DNA of 64,000 nucleotides, from assembly GCA_963781195.1 (NCBI GenBank), contig CAWAEZ010000009.1:558001-622000 (forward strand). The letters run 5' to 3'. How positions within the stretch are numbered: position 1 is the first letter of the stretch; every line of letters begins with the position of its first letter. A model generated the notes under the pieces. That model did no database searches. It was not told the DNA's origin and worked only from the letters and a program-made list of their open reading frames with translations. The translations under genes were made by a program, and so were the position numbers. Shown in pieces: positions 7,210 through 15,992 of this stretch. Origin of the DNA: JAJPKK01 sp963781195 (GTDB lineage Bacteria; Pseudomonadota; Alphaproteobacteria; Rhizobiales; Xanthobacteraceae).

Positions 7210-9846
7210 TTGACAGACGCCAGCCATTCGCCTGATGCCCCCCAACGTGACGCCGCGGGGGGCATGCTCGACCAGGCTCTGAAAAAGGCGCGTTGGATCA
7301 CCTTCTGGGAACGGCTGTGGCCGCCGCTTGCGGCGATCGCCACCGCGCTCGGCCTGTTTCTCGCGGTTTCCTGGGCAGGGGTGTGGTTGTGGCTGCCGCC
7401 GGTGGCCCGCGCCGTCGCGCTGTTCGTGTTCCTCATCCTCACCGCTGCGGCGACCGTCCCGCTGTTGTTCGTGCGCTTCCCTTCGCGGGCCGACGGCCTG
7501 CGCCGACTCGACCGCGAAGCGGGTCTCGCCCATCGTCCGGCCACCGCGATTGCCGACGAGCTGGCGACCTCGAAAACCGATCCGTGGTCGCTCGCCTTGT
7601 GGCGCGCCCATGTGGAACGCGCCCTGCTCGCCGCCAAGAGCCTCAAGGCGGGCCGGCCCGCGCCCCGTCTCCATCTGCGCGATCCCATGGCGCTGCGCGC
7701 GCTGGTGCTGATCCTCGTCGTCGCCACCTTCATCGCCGCCGGCGGCGAGCGCGGCCGGCGGATCGCCGCGGCGTTCGACTGGCAGGGCGTGGTGGTGCCG
7801 GCGAACTTCCGGCTCGACGCCTGGGTGTCGCCGCCGACCTATACGGCTCGCCCGCCGGTGATCCTGCCGGGCCTGCGCCCCGGCGAGAAGCCGCAGACCT
7901 CGGTCGCCGCGGTCTCGGTGCCGGCCGGCAGCATCCTCGTCATTCGCGCCAGCGGCCACGTCAAGTTCGAAGTCGCGACCTCCGGCGGCGTCGCCGAAGT
8001 GCCGGCCGACCAGCGGCCGGCCGCGCCGAGCGGCACCGAGGAGCGTCGCTATGCGATCAGCGAGCGCGGCACCGCGATCGTCAAGGGGCTGAGCGACGAA
8101 GACCTCACGTTCGCCTTCAACGCCATTCCCGACAAGCCGCCGACCATCGCGCTCACCAAGGATCCGGAGCCCCAGGCGCGCGGCTCGCTCCAGCTCGCCT
8201 ACAAGATCGAGGACGATTACGGGGTCACCGAGGCGCACGCCAATTTCGCCCTCAAGGGCGGCGCCGCCGAAGCCGGCGCGAAGCGGCCGCTGTTTGGGCC
8301 GCCGGAAATGCCGCTCTCGCTGCCGCAGGCGCGCGTGCGCAGCGGCGTCGGCCAGACCATCAAGGATTTGAGCGAGCATCCGTGGGCCGGCGCCGAGGTC
8401 ACGATGACGCTCACCGCCCGCGACGAGGCCAACAACGAGGGTGCCAGCGCGCCGCGCGAATTTCGCCTGCCGCAACGGGTGTTCGTGAAGCCGCTCGCCC
8501 GCGCTATCATCGAGCAGCGCCGCGAGCTCGCGCTCGACGCCGACGGGCGCGACAACGTCCTGATCGCGCTCGACGCGCTCGCCATCGCTCCCGACAAGTT
8601 CACCCCCGAGATGGGCACCTATCTCGGGCTGCGCTCGCTCTACTGGTCGCTCGCCCAGGCCACGACCGATGACGGCCTGCGCGACGTCGTCAATGCGATG
8701 TGGACGTTCGCCAACACCCTCGAGGAGGGCAACGTCTCCGACGCCGAGGCCCGGCTGCGCAACGCCCAGGAGGCGCTGCGTCAGGCGCTGGAGAAAGGCG
8801 CCACCGACGAGGAGATCAAGAAGCTCACCGACGAGTTGCGCGCCGCCTTGAACGAGTTCCTCCAGGCGCTTGCCGAGGAGATGCGCAAGAACCCGCAGAT
8901 GGCGCGGCCGCTCGACCAGAACACCCGCCAGCTCCGCAGCCAGGATCTGCAGAGCATGATCGACCGCATGGAGAAGCTGGCGCGGTCCGGCGCCAAGGAC
9001 GCCGCGCGGCAGCTCCTCGACCAGATGCAACAGATGCTGGAAAACCTGCAGATGGCGCGTCCCGGTCAGATGCAGGACGGCGACGACGACATGATGTCGA
9101 TGCTCGACGAGCTCGGCGACATGATCCGCAAGCAGCAGCAACTGCGCGACCGCACCTTCAAGGAAGGCCAGGACCAGCGCCGCCAGCCGGGCCAGCGTGG
9201 CCAACGCGGCCAGCAGCAAGGCAAGCAGGGCCAACAAGGCAAACAGGGGGAGCAAGGCGATCAGGGCGACCAGAACGCCTTCAACGACCTCAAGCAGAAC
9301 CAGCAGGCACTCCGCGAGCAGCTCAAGAAGCTCCTGGAGGAGATGAAGAAGCGCGGGATGGGCCAGGCCCAGAAGGGCGAGAAGGGCCAGGGCCAGCAGC
9401 AGGGCCAGGGCCAGCAAGGCCAGGGTCAGCAGCCCGGGCAGGGCCAGGACGGCCTCGGCGAGGCCGAAGACGCCATGGGCGATGCCGAGGGCGCGCTCGG
9501 CGAGGGCAATTCCGACCGCGCGGTCGAAGGACAGGGCCGCGCCCTCGATGCCATGCGCAAGGGCGCCCAGGGTCTCGCCCAGCAACTCCAGCAGCAGATG
9601 GGCCAGGGTCAGGGTCCCGGCCAGCCCGGCCGCATGGGCCCGGCGCGGGCGGACCAAAATACCGATCCGCTGGGCCGGCCGCTGCGCGGTCGCGACTACG
9701 GCGACGACACCACCGTGAAAGTGCCGGGCGAGATCGATGCCCAACGCGCCCGCCGCATCCTCGAGGAGCTACGCCGCCGGTTCGGCGAAACGTTCCGCCC
9801 GCAGCAGGAGCTCGACTACATCGAGCGCCTGCTCAAGGACGAGTGA
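7210..9846 (+). CDS. TIGR02302/DUF4175 family membrane protein with Gln/Gly-rich region
   Basis: 878 aa from a TTG at 7210 preceded by GGAGA; an in-frame ATG lies at 7264 (residue 19). Two N-terminal transmembrane helices (~35-57 and ~62-85), a third near residue 160-177, then a long periplasmic part. The region at about residues 655-820 is extremely rich in Gln, Gly, Lys and Glu (repeated GQGQQ, QQGKQG units; nucleotides 9160-9660). It ends in a charged helical segment. The family is restricted mainly to Alphaproteobacteria, follows lysA, and has no established function. A hairpin terminator follows at 9899. Confidence 0.88.
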   Translation: MTDASHSPDAPQRDAAGGMLDQALKKARWITFWERLWPPLAAIATALGLFLAVSWAGVWLWLPPVARAVALFVFLILTAAATVPLLFVRFPSRADGLRRLDREAGLAHRPATAIADELATSKTDPWSLALWRAHVERALLAAKSLKAGRPAPRLHLRDPMALRALVLILVVATFIAAGGERGRRIAAAFDWQGVVVPANFRLDAWVSPPTYTARPPVILPGLRPGEKPQTSVAAVSVPAGSILVIRASGHVKFEVATSGGVAEVPADQRPAAPSGTEERRYAISERGTAIVKGLSDEDLTFAFNAIPDKPPTIALTKDPEPQARGSLQLAYKIEDDYGVTEAHANFALKGGAAEAGAKRPLFGPPEMPLSLPQARVRSGVGQTIKDLSEHPWAGAEVTMTLTARDEANNEGASAPREFRLPQRVFVKPLARAIIEQRRELALDADGRDNVLIALDALAIAPDKFTPEMGTYLGLRSLYWSLAQATTDDGLRDVVNAMWTFANTLEEGNVSDAEARLRNAQEALRQALEKGATDEEIKKLTDELRAALNEFLQALAEEMRKNPQMARPLDQNTRQLRSQDLQSMIDRMEKLARSGAKDAARQLLDQMQQMLENLQMARPGQMQDGDDDMMSMLDELGDMIRKQQQLRDRTFKEGQDQRRQPGQRGQRGQQQGKQGQQGKQGEQGDQGDQNAFNDLKQNQQALREQLKKLLEEMKKRGMGQAQKGEKGQGQQQGQGQQGQGQQPGQGQDGLGEAEDAMGDAEGALGEGNSDRAVEGQGRALDAMRKGAQGLAQQLQQQMGQGQGPGQPGRMGPARADQNTDPLGRPLRGRDYGDDTTVKVPGEIDAQRARRILEELRRRFGETFRPQQELDYIERLLKDE

Positions 9847-9898
9847 GCGCGCACCGCGGCGCTGCAAAACACCGACACCCGATACCGACACCGATTTT

Positions 9899-9935
9899 CG
9901 AGGCCGGGGCAGGTTTCCCCGGCCTCGTTGTTTTG
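9899..9935 (+). terminator. Rho-independent terminator after the TIGR02302 gene
   Basis: The inverted repeat cgaggccgggg / ccccggcctcg, separated by a seven-base loop, is followed by gttgtttt. It ends the lysA-TIGR02302 transcript 53 bp after the stop. Confidence 0.75.
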
Positions 9936-10384
9936 CGCGCCTCGACCTTGGACCGGGGCGGCTGCCGTCTGCGCGATTTTGGTGTGGACGTTGACGGTCA
10001 TGCTCTCGCTTTGCGAATGCAGGGCCGACAGCGCCCTACCGCAGGCCTGAGAGAATCTGCTTGTAGATCAGACAGAGCTCGATCTCGCGGAGCTGACAGC
10101 GAAACCGGCGGATCCAGGCCAGCCGTTCGTCGCGCGCCGTGGCGGAGAGACGCGCGCCCGCCGGCGGCCGCAGCGGCCATCGCGCACATGGTTCTGGCCC
10201 TGCCGCGCCTCGCGTCCGGCAGGACGCAGCACGTTAGTCACCGACGATGGGACGCAGGCCCGGCCCCGGCGGCCCAGACATCCAGCGCCCAGATCCAGCG
10301 CCCAGGCATCCGGCAGCCGACACGCCGTTTCCCGGCGCAGCCGAGCGGGACGTCGGCGTCCTGCTCGGATGATCTGCGGTGGCG
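9936..10384. other. Gene-free interval with short direct repeats
   Basis: About 450 bp between the terminator and the convergent MinD-like gene. I find no convincing gene, RNA or promoter. At about 10283-10312 the 12-base unit atccagcgccca occurs twice in tandem. Short open frames occur on both strands, but none has a ribosome site and a plausible protein. Confidence 0.5.
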
Positions 10385-11161
10385 CTACGAGGCTTCGGCG
10401 ACCGGCATGACGTGGCGCGGCCGGGTGAGCGAGCCTCGGGCGTCGATCAGGTCCATCAGCCGGACGCGGTCGTATTCGGCCCACACATTGTTGAGCCAGT
10501 GGCGAACGTAGCCGCGCAGCACGAACGAGTTCGAGGCGGATTCGCCGTTCGCCTTGCGGTCGGCGATGAAGCTCGCGAACGGCACCGAGGAGAGCTCGAC
10601 CTGCTCGCAGGCCATTTCGCTGAGCTTGGGCACCTTGACCTCGACCGCATCCTTGATGCGGTTGAAATACGCCTTGTAGGTGCCCTGGTCCCAATCGAAG
10701 ACGGTGGTGTCGTTGATGAAATTCTTGACCAGGAAGGAGCGGGCATCGACCAGGAGCTGCGAGGTCTCCGCGATCTCGTCGAGCGAAGCGATCGAGGGGC
10801 CGAGGATCTGGAAGACGGCGAAATTGAGCTGGTCCTTCTTCGCCATGTCGAGGAGGCCGATGTCGCGCAACGCCCGCAGCGTCGGCAGCATCAGGCCGGC
10901 GCGAATGTCGATCAGCGTGATCTGGGCCGACGACGACTCGATGGTGTCGAAGATCTTCATCTGGTCCGGCACCGAGGTGACGTCGACGACGTCGGTGATG
11001 CCCGGGTGGAACCGCACCAGCGTACCGCGCGGATGCTCGGTGTCGAAGGCGCGGGTCGGAACCTTGCGGGAGGAAAAGTAGTCGAGAAGCGTGCGCGACA
11101 CCGTCGTCTTGCCCACGCCGCCCTTGTCCGCGCCCACCAGAATCACTGCTGGCCTTGCCAT
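10385..11161 (-). CDS. MinD/ParA-type P-loop ATPase
   Basis: 258 aa from ATG at 11161. Residues 7-20 form a strand and deviant Walker A, GADKGGVGKTT, with the signature lysine of the MinD/ParA/Soj class. The later DTEHPRG stretch takes the place of the usual switch I DxDPQ, and IDIRAG that of the Walker-B-like strand, so the switch regions are divergent. No parB, minC, minE or cellulose (bcsQ) gene is adjacent. It is therefore a stand-alone ATPase of unknown cargo. It reads away from the KASIII-like gene with a 235-bp gap between the start codons. Confidence 0.75.
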   Translation of the reverse strand: MARPAVILVGADKGGVGKTTVSRTLLDYFSSRKVPTRAFDTEHPRGTLVRFHPGITDVVDVTSVPDQMKIFDTIESSSAQITLIDIRAGLMLPTLRALRDIGLLDMAKKDQLNFAVFQILGPSIASLDEIAETSQLLVDARSFLVKNFINDTTVFDWDQGTYKAYFNRIKDAVEVKVPKLSEMACEQVELSSVPFASFIADRKANGESASNSFVLRGYVRHWLNNVWAEYDRVRLMDLIDARGSLTRPRHVMPVAEAS

Positions 11162-11396
11162 GCTTATCCCCCAACCCGTGGATGTTGCGGGCGAGCATCT
11201 GCCCGCGCGGGTGCGAAAACATGGCGGCACCGCGCCAAAGGTATGGAATCTGGGCCGCCGCCGTCGTGGCGGTCTCTGCCCTTTCCGGGTTTTCGGCGGG
11301 GAATTGGGGAATTGGGGAATTGTCACGGCAGTCCTTAAGGGTTTTGCGCCGGAAGGCAGGCTTTACTTCCGCCCAGCTGCCGGATATCCAGCCGCC

Positions 11397-12536
11397 ATGC
11401 GCGGACTGGGTGATGCCGTCATTACCGGAACCGGCGTATTCCTGCCCGGGGAGGCGATCCCCAATCATCACATGGAAGACTTCATCGGCCGCATCGGCGG
11501 CCGCGCATCGTCAGTCGGCCCACGGGCGCTGCGGTGGAACGGCATCGACACGCGTCACTACGCGCTCACTCCGGCCGGCGAGGCCCTCCACAGCAATGCT
11601 TCGATGAGCGCTGCCGCCGTCGCGGCGGCGTTGCGCGATGGTGGACTGGGGCTGGAGTCGCTGCAGTTCCTGGCGACCGCGACCACCCAGGGCGATCTCC
11701 TGGTGCCGGGGCACGGCAGCGCGGTTCACGGCGAACTCGGCGGCGCAGCGCTGGAGATTGCCAGCTTCCAATCGGTCTGCGTCTCCTCTCTGATGGCTGC
11801 AAAGGCCGCCTGGCAGGCCGTGCGCACCGGCGAGGCCGCGTGTGCGGTGGCGGTCGCCGGCGAATTTTCCTCGCGTTGGTTTCGCCCGGTCTTTTACGAG
11901 GACACCACGCTGCTCGACGCCAAGGGCCGGCTCCCGATGGCGGCGGATTTCCTCCGCTGGACGCTGTCGGACGGGGCCGGCGCGATCTTGATCGAACCGG
12001 CGAGGCGGCGCGCGCGCCCAAGCCTCCGGATCGATTGGATCGATCTCACCTCGCTCGCCGGCCGCTTCGATCCCTGCATGTGGGCCGGCGCAACGGCGCA
12101 GACGCGCGGCGAGATGACGAGCGCGTGGAGCCACGCCGGCCCGCGGGCCGCCCATGCGGCGGGCGCGATCGCGCTGCTGCAGGACTTTGTGCTGTTGAAA
12201 ATCATTATCCGCGCGTGGATCGGCGTATACCTGGAAAAAGTCGACAACGGCCGCATCGACCCGGCCGCGGTCGATTGGCTGTTGTGCCACTACTCGGCGC
12301 GTTCGCTCCGTCGCGAGATCGTCAGCCTGTTGGAATCGACCGGCGCCATGATCCCGGAAGAGAAATGGTTTACCACCCTGCCGACCACGGGCAATGTCGG
12401 TTCGGCCTCGATCTGGCTCATGCTTGACGCATTGCTGAAAACCGGCTCGCCTAAGGTCGGCGACAAGATCCTTTGCATCGTTCCGGAAAGCGGGCGCGCG
12501 ATGGTCGGGTTCATGATGCTCGAGGTTGTCGAATGA
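11397..12536 (+). CDS. 3-oxoacyl-ACP synthase III (KASIII/FabH)-like condensing enzyme
   Basis: 379 aa from ATG 11397. It is a thiolase-fold condensing enzyme with an intact Cys-His-Asn triad: Cys128 in SFQSVCVSS, His298 in LLCHYSARS and Asn333 in TTGNVGSAS, plus DGAGAILIE at ~192-200. The enzyme would form or cleave a carbon-carbon bond by decarboxylative or acyl-transfer chemistry with an acyl-CoA or ACP. It is clearly not the housekeeping FabH: it is longer, divergent around the acyl tunnel (GRFDPCMWAGATAQ, ~223-235), and coupled by a 4-bp overlap (ATGA) to an oxygenase-like gene. No acyl carrier protein or ketoreductase is adjacent. The substrate is unknown. Confidence 0.8.
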   Translation: MRGLGDAVITGTGVFLPGEAIPNHHMEDFIGRIGGRASSVGPRALRWNGIDTRHYALTPAGEALHSNASMSAAAVAAALRDGGLGLESLQFLATATTQGDLLVPGHGSAVHGELGGAALEIASFQSVCVSSLMAAKAAWQAVRTGEAACAVAVAGEFSSRWFRPVFYEDTTLLDAKGRLPMAADFLRWTLSDGAGAILIEPARRRARPSLRIDWIDLTSLAGRFDPCMWAGATAQTRGEMTSAWSHAGPRAAHAAGAIALLQDFVLLKIIIRAWIGVYLEKVDNGRIDPAAVDWLLCHYSARSLRREIVSLLESTGAMIPEEKWFTTLPTTGNVGSASIWLMLDALLKTGSPKVGDKILCIVPESGRAMVGFMMLEVVE

Positions 12537-13225
12537 ACGTGGTCGAGACGACGGCGGCGCGGGATGCCGAGGTCGCGGACGTGCTGCGCAAGCTCGCGAT
12601 CGCATGGGCGGACTTCGAGGGCCGCCTCGAGGCGACGCCGCTGATCCGCAAACTCACCCGCGGCAGGTTCGAGCTCGCGGACTACCAAGCGTTCCTCGTC
12701 AATTTGCGTCAGCAGGTCAAGGACGGCGCCCTGTGGATGTCGCGCGCCGCCTCGAACATCGGAGAGGACCATCTCGAGCTCCGCTCCCGCCTGATGCGGC
12801 ATGCCGTAACCGAGCACCGCGATTTCCGCATGCTCGAAGCCGACTATGTCGCGAGCGGCGGCGACCTCGCAGCAATCCGGGGCGCCGACAAGAACATCGG
12901 ATCGGAGGCGCTGTCGGCGTGGATGTTTCATGAAGCCTCGCGCCCCAATCCGTTCGGCCTGCTGGGCGCGATGTTCATCATCGAGGGCCTGGGCTCGATC
13001 AAGGCATCGAGCTGGGGCCGCCTCGCGCAACAGCGGCTCGGCCTCGGCAAGGACGCGGTCAGTTTCCTCCTCTATCACGGCGAAAACGACGCCGCGCACA
13101 TGGAAGAGTTCGAAGCCATGCTGCGCATGGTGCTGCCCGATCCTGCGACGGCGGCGCGGATCGTGACCTGCGCGCGCGTGACGGGGCGCCTCTATGCCCT
13201 GCAGATCGAGGAGATCGCCGCATGA
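12533..13225 (+). CDS. Haem-oxygenase-fold iron-containing redox enzyme (TenA/HDO superfamily)
   Basis: 230 aa, starting inside the stop of the KASIII-like gene. The all-helical sequence carries the pattern of haem-oxygenase-like diiron oxidases (HDOs): Glu94 in VTEHRDF, Glu151 in FIIEGLGS and the H-x3-D-x2-H ligand helix YHGENDAAHMEEF (His182, Asp186, His189). At the place where most HDOs have a His after E-x2, this protein has Asp97. Known HDOs (UndA, SznF, CADD, BesC) make alkenes, N-oxides or cleave C-C bonds with O2. In this operon it most likely acts on the product or substrate of the condensing enzyme, which is inference. Confidence 0.75.
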   Translation: MNVVETTAARDAEVADVLRKLAIAWADFEGRLEATPLIRKLTRGRFELADYQAFLVNLRQQVKDGALWMSRAASNIGEDHLELRSRLMRHAVTEHRDFRMLEADYVASGGDLAAIRGADKNIGSEALSAWMFHEASRPNPFGLLGAMFIIEGLGSIKASSWGRLAQQRLGLGKDAVSFLLYHGENDAAHMEEFEAMLRMVLPDPATAARIVTCARVTGRLYALQIEEIAA

Positions 13226-14169
13226 CTGCGGGTGCTTTCGATCCCAAGCGATTCGATCCCAAGCAATTCGATCCCGAGCGATTCGACCCCAAGGACCCCG
13301 ATCCGTGGCTCGCGCTCTATCTCGACCAGAGCCTGCCGATCGACGAGGACGCCAAACGGGCGCTATTGATCGGCAACCGCTCGGTATCGCGGCGCTGGCT
13401 GTTCCCGATCGCTCGCCCCCTGATCTTCGCGTTCTTCATCGTGGTGAAGATGTTGCGCGCGCTGTCGCCGCGCTGGCCCAATTGGAACCGGCCGCTGCAC
13501 GAACTGATCTATCGGGGCTTGAAGCATTTCGCGTCGCCCGAGGCCAACACCCTGATCCTGCGGCATTTCACGCTGGCGACCGAACTCCTGGCCTTCATCA
13601 AGGCCAATGCCGGACCGGTCGAAATCGACAGCTGGCCGCTGCGGCCGACCCGTCTGGAGGATCTGCGGGACAATGTGTTTCTCCAGCACGATCTCAACAT
13701 CTACAATTTCATCATCCAGTTGAACCAAAGCCTGCGCGCCCAGGGACGCGATCTCGTGCCGATCGCGCAGCCTGATTTTTCGACGATTTCCGACGCGCCG
13801 ATCGTCCTCGCGCCGCTCCCCCACGATACCCTGAACGTCATCGACGTGCAGACCGCCGTGGAGGCCTACACGCCGCTCTACGCGCTGTTCTTGCCGCGCG
13901 AGGATTTCGTCCGAGCGGCGAATTCGCTGCAGCTCGACGAGGTGATCGCGATCTACATCGCCAAGATACTCGGCACCGACTACCATCTCGCCTTCATGAA
14001 GAACGGCCATCCGCTGGTGCCGCTTTCGACCTTGGAGGCGGGCCACCGGCTGATGATGCACGGGCTCGACGTCGAGGGGCTGCACGGATGGCTGCGCATG
14101 ATCAAGCGCCGTCAGGCCGCCGGCCTGCCAATCGATCCAAGCGCGCCGACGGCCGTCGCAACGGTGTGA
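13222..14169 (+). CDS. Protein of unknown function in the KASIII-HDO operon
   Basis: 315 aa, starting 4 bp inside the previous stop (ATGA). The N-terminus carries four five-residue repeats of FDPKR/FDPKQ type (residues 6-25). A hydrophobic segment (~60-78, WLFPIARPLIFAFFIVVKML) could be a membrane helix. The remainder (~90-300) is mostly helical with conserved-looking His pairs (LRHFTLATELL, QHDLNIYNF, HPLVPLSTLEAGHRLMMHG). I do not recognise a characterised family. Its strict coupling to the two upstream genes says it takes part in the same pathway, perhaps as a membrane-associated partner or a further helical metalloprotein. Confidence 0.7.
   Translation: MTAGAFDPKRFDPKQFDPERFDPKDPDPWLALYLDQSLPIDEDAKRALLIGNRSVSRRWLFPIARPLIFAFFIVVKMLRALSPRWPNWNRPLHELIYRGLKHFASPEANTLILRHFTLATELLAFIKANAGPVEIDSWPLRPTRLEDLRDNVFLQHDLNIYNFIIQLNQSLRAQGRDLVPIAQPDFSTISDAPIVLAPLPHDTLNVIDVQTAVEAYTPLYALFLPREDFVRAANSLQLDEVIAIYIAKILGTDYHLAFMKNGHPLVPLSTLEAGHRLMMHGLDVEGLHGWLRMIKRRQAAGLPIDPSAPTAVATV
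13237..13296 (+). repeat. Four 15-bp tandem repeats inside the start of the unknown operon gene
   Basis: The units ttcgatcccaagcga, ttcgatcccaagcaa, ttcgatcccgagcga and ttcgaccccaaggac follow one another exactly. They keep the reading frame and encode FDPK(R/Q). The copies differ by one or a few bases, so the array is not brand new. Confidence 0.9.
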
Positions 14170-14305
14170 TCGCCACGCGGCGGCACGCCGGGCCGGATCC
14201 GGCTTGACGCGCCGGCGCCGGCCGGGCGACATCGGGCAACCGAGCGACATCGGGGACAATCGTCGAGCCGGATCTACGGCTGACGCCGGGACAATCGGAG
14301 GAAAC

Positions 14306-14845
14306 ATGGCGCGCCTGCCGCTGCTCGACCGCGACGACCTGCCGGAGGCGGACCGCGCCGTCTACGACCGCCTCCAGGCCTCGCGAGGGACCCCGACCGG
14401 CAACATCTGGCGGGCGCTCGCCAATGCCCCCAACCTGCTCGACCGCATCCTGTCGCTCGCCGACGAACTGCGTCACGGGGTCGAGATCGACAAGCCGTAC
14501 CGCGAGCTCGCCGTGCTGATGGTCGGGCTCGTCTCCGGATCGCAATACGAGTTCGACCACCACTGGAATGCCGCGGTGAAGGCCGGCCTGCCCCGGCAGA
14601 AGCTCGAATCGCTCGCTCAGTTCGAGACCTCGCCGCTGTTCGACGACCGCGAGCGCGCGGTGCTGCGCTACGCCCGGGAGGCCACGAGCGGCGAGGTCGC
14701 GGACGCCACCTGGAACGCGCTGCGCGAGCGCTTCGGCGAGCGGCAGGCGACCGAGATCGTCGTCACGGTGGCGTGGTACGCCTGCGTCGTTCGGATCCTG
14801 GTGCCGCTGAAAATAGAAAATGAAGCCTGGTTCAAGAGGCTGTAG
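14306..14845 (+). CDS. Carboxymuconolactone decarboxylase / AhpD-fold protein
   Basis: 179 aa from ATG 14306 with a perfect GGAGG five bases upstream. Overall pattern is that of the carboxymuconolactone-decarboxylase-like family: an N-terminal RL-LL segment, then RELAVLMVGLVSGSQYEFDHHWNAAVKAGL (~65-94), then a helical C-terminus with Asp/Glu-rich helices. The AhpD CxxC peroxidatic pair is absent, so it is not an alkylhydroperoxidase-type disulfide reductase. The family Glu-x2-His pattern is kept (YEFDHHW). It lies at the start of a catabolic patch with an extradiol dioxygenase, consistent with work on a ring-cleavage lactone or related acid. Confidence 0.8.
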   Translation: MARLPLLDRDDLPEADRAVYDRLQASRGTPTGNIWRALANAPNLLDRILSLADELRHGVEIDKPYRELAVLMVGLVSGSQYEFDHHWNAAVKAGLPRQKLESLAQFETSPLFDDRERAVLRYAREATSGEVADATWNALRERFGERQATEIVVTVAWYACVVRILVPLKIENEAWFKRL

Positions 14846-14881
14846 GATCGACGACAAATTCCGCGCCAGAAATCCCAATCC

Positions 14882-14938
14882 TGAATTCCGAGCCTGAATT
14901 CCAAGCCGTAAAATCCGAGCCGGAAAATCTCAAGAGCC
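14882..14938 (+). repeat. Short degenerate tandem repeat, 13-17 bp units
   Basis: Four consecutive units all end in (a)agcc or gagcc: tgaattccgagcc, tgaattccaagcc, gtaaaatccgagcc and ggaaaatctcaagagcc. They fill most of the gap between the carboxymuconolactone-decarboxylase-like gene and the Bug protein gene. The unit resembles the repeats at 37275-37322 and 53609-53673. Confidence 0.75.
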
Positions 14939-14970
14939 GCACATCAGACGGCACGAGACGGGAGGACACC

Positions 14971-15969
14971 ATGCTGGAGCGCCGCCGCTTCACCGCCGGA
15001 CTGCTCGCCGCCGCCGCCGGCGCCCTCCCGGGGCGGCTTTGGGCAGGGGGCCCGCCCCCGCTCGACGGCTGGCCGGCACGCCCGGTGCGGGTGATCTACC
15101 CGACCGGCCCGGGCGGCCCGTCCGATAATTTCCGGCTCTATGCCGATCATCTCAAGCCGGTGTTCGGGCAGTCCTTCGTCGGCGAGAACATGCCGGGCGG
15201 CTCGGGCTCGATCGGCGCCGCCGCCGTGGCGAAGGCGGCCCCGGACGGCTACACCCTCCTGGTCGGATCGAACAGCGCCACCGTGCTGGCGCCGCTGGTG
15301 TTCGAGAAACACCCCATCAACGTGAAGCGTGACTTCGTGCCGGTCGCGCTGCTGTTCAACTATCGCTTTCTTCTGGTGGTCAATCCCGACCTGCCGGTGA
15401 AGAGCCTCGCCGAGTTCGTCGCCTACGCCAAGCCGCGCCCCGGCGCGTTGAACTACGGTTCGCCGGGCATCGGCACCGGCGGCCACCTGGTGACCGCCCT
15501 GCTCCTGGCCCGCGCCGGCATCGACGCGGTGCATGTGCCCTACCAGGCGACCACCCAGCAGCTGCTCGCCACGGCGGGCGGCCACCTGCAGTTCACCTTC
15601 GACACCGTCGGCAATGCGCGCGGCCTCGTCGAAGGCGGCACGGTGCGGCCGCTCGCCGTCACCGGCGTCGGCCGCGCCGCCGCCATGCCCGACGTGCCCT
15701 CCTTCGGCGAGCTCGGCTTTCCCGGATTCGACGGGCTGTTCGTGTCGACGAGCATGCTCGCGCCCGCCGGCACGCCGCCGGCCATCGTCTCCGCCTTGAA
15801 CCGCGAGATGGTGCGCTGCCAGTCGCAGCCCGACGTCAAGGCCAGGCTCCAGCAGGGCTCCTACGAGCCGGGGCTCCTGTCGATGGACGAGATGGTGACC
15901 TTCTTCGACAACGACATCAAGAATTGGTCGCAGGTCGTGCGCGAGACCGGCGTCCACATCAAGGCGTGA
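14971..15969 (+). CDS. Bug-family (tripartite tricarboxylate transporter) periplasmic solute-binding protein
   Basis: 332 aa from ATG 14971 with GGGAGGA upstream. The N-terminus is twin-arginine-like (ERRRFTAGLLAAAAG) with an export signal to about residue 26. Typical Bug motifs follow: RPVRVIYPTGPGGPSDNF (first ligand loop), MPGGSGSIGAAAVAKAAPDGYTLL, LNYGSPGIGTGGHL (second ligand loop) and PDVPSFGELGFPGF. Bug proteins bind carboxylates, often aromatic acids, and hand them to TctA/TctB. No permease is next to it; the only TctA-TctB gene in the window is at 35189-37228. The extradiol dioxygenase gene follows within 24 bp, so the ligand may be an aromatic acid. Confidence 0.9.
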   Translation: MLERRRFTAGLLAAAAGALPGRLWAGGPPPLDGWPARPVRVIYPTGPGGPSDNFRLYADHLKPVFGQSFVGENMPGGSGSIGAAAVAKAAPDGYTLLVGSNSATVLAPLVFEKHPINVKRDFVPVALLFNYRFLLVVNPDLPVKSLAEFVAYAKPRPGALNYGSPGIGTGGHLVTALLLARAGIDAVHVPYQATTQQLLATAGGHLQFTFDTVGNARGLVEGGTVRPLAVTGVGRAAAMPDVPSFGELGFPGFDGLFVSTSMLAPAGTPPAIVSALNREMVRCQSQPDVKARLQQGSYEPGLLSMDEMVTFFDNDIKNWSQVVRETGVHIKA

Positions 15970-15992
15970 GGCGGCAAGTGAAAGGCGGCAAG

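Noticed and set aside
6946..9744. A 932-aa antisense open frame opposite the TIGR02302 gene
   Set aside because: Its translation is Leu/Ala/Arg/Gly-rich mirror sequence caused by high third-position GC on the real gene; no ribosome site or family motif.
10036..10125. A short minus-strand frame ending DERLAWIRRFRCQ...LSGLR that reads like a real C-terminus
   Set aside because: No start codon with a ribosome site, about 60 codons at most, and I recognise no family; could be a decayed gene fragment but cannot be supported.
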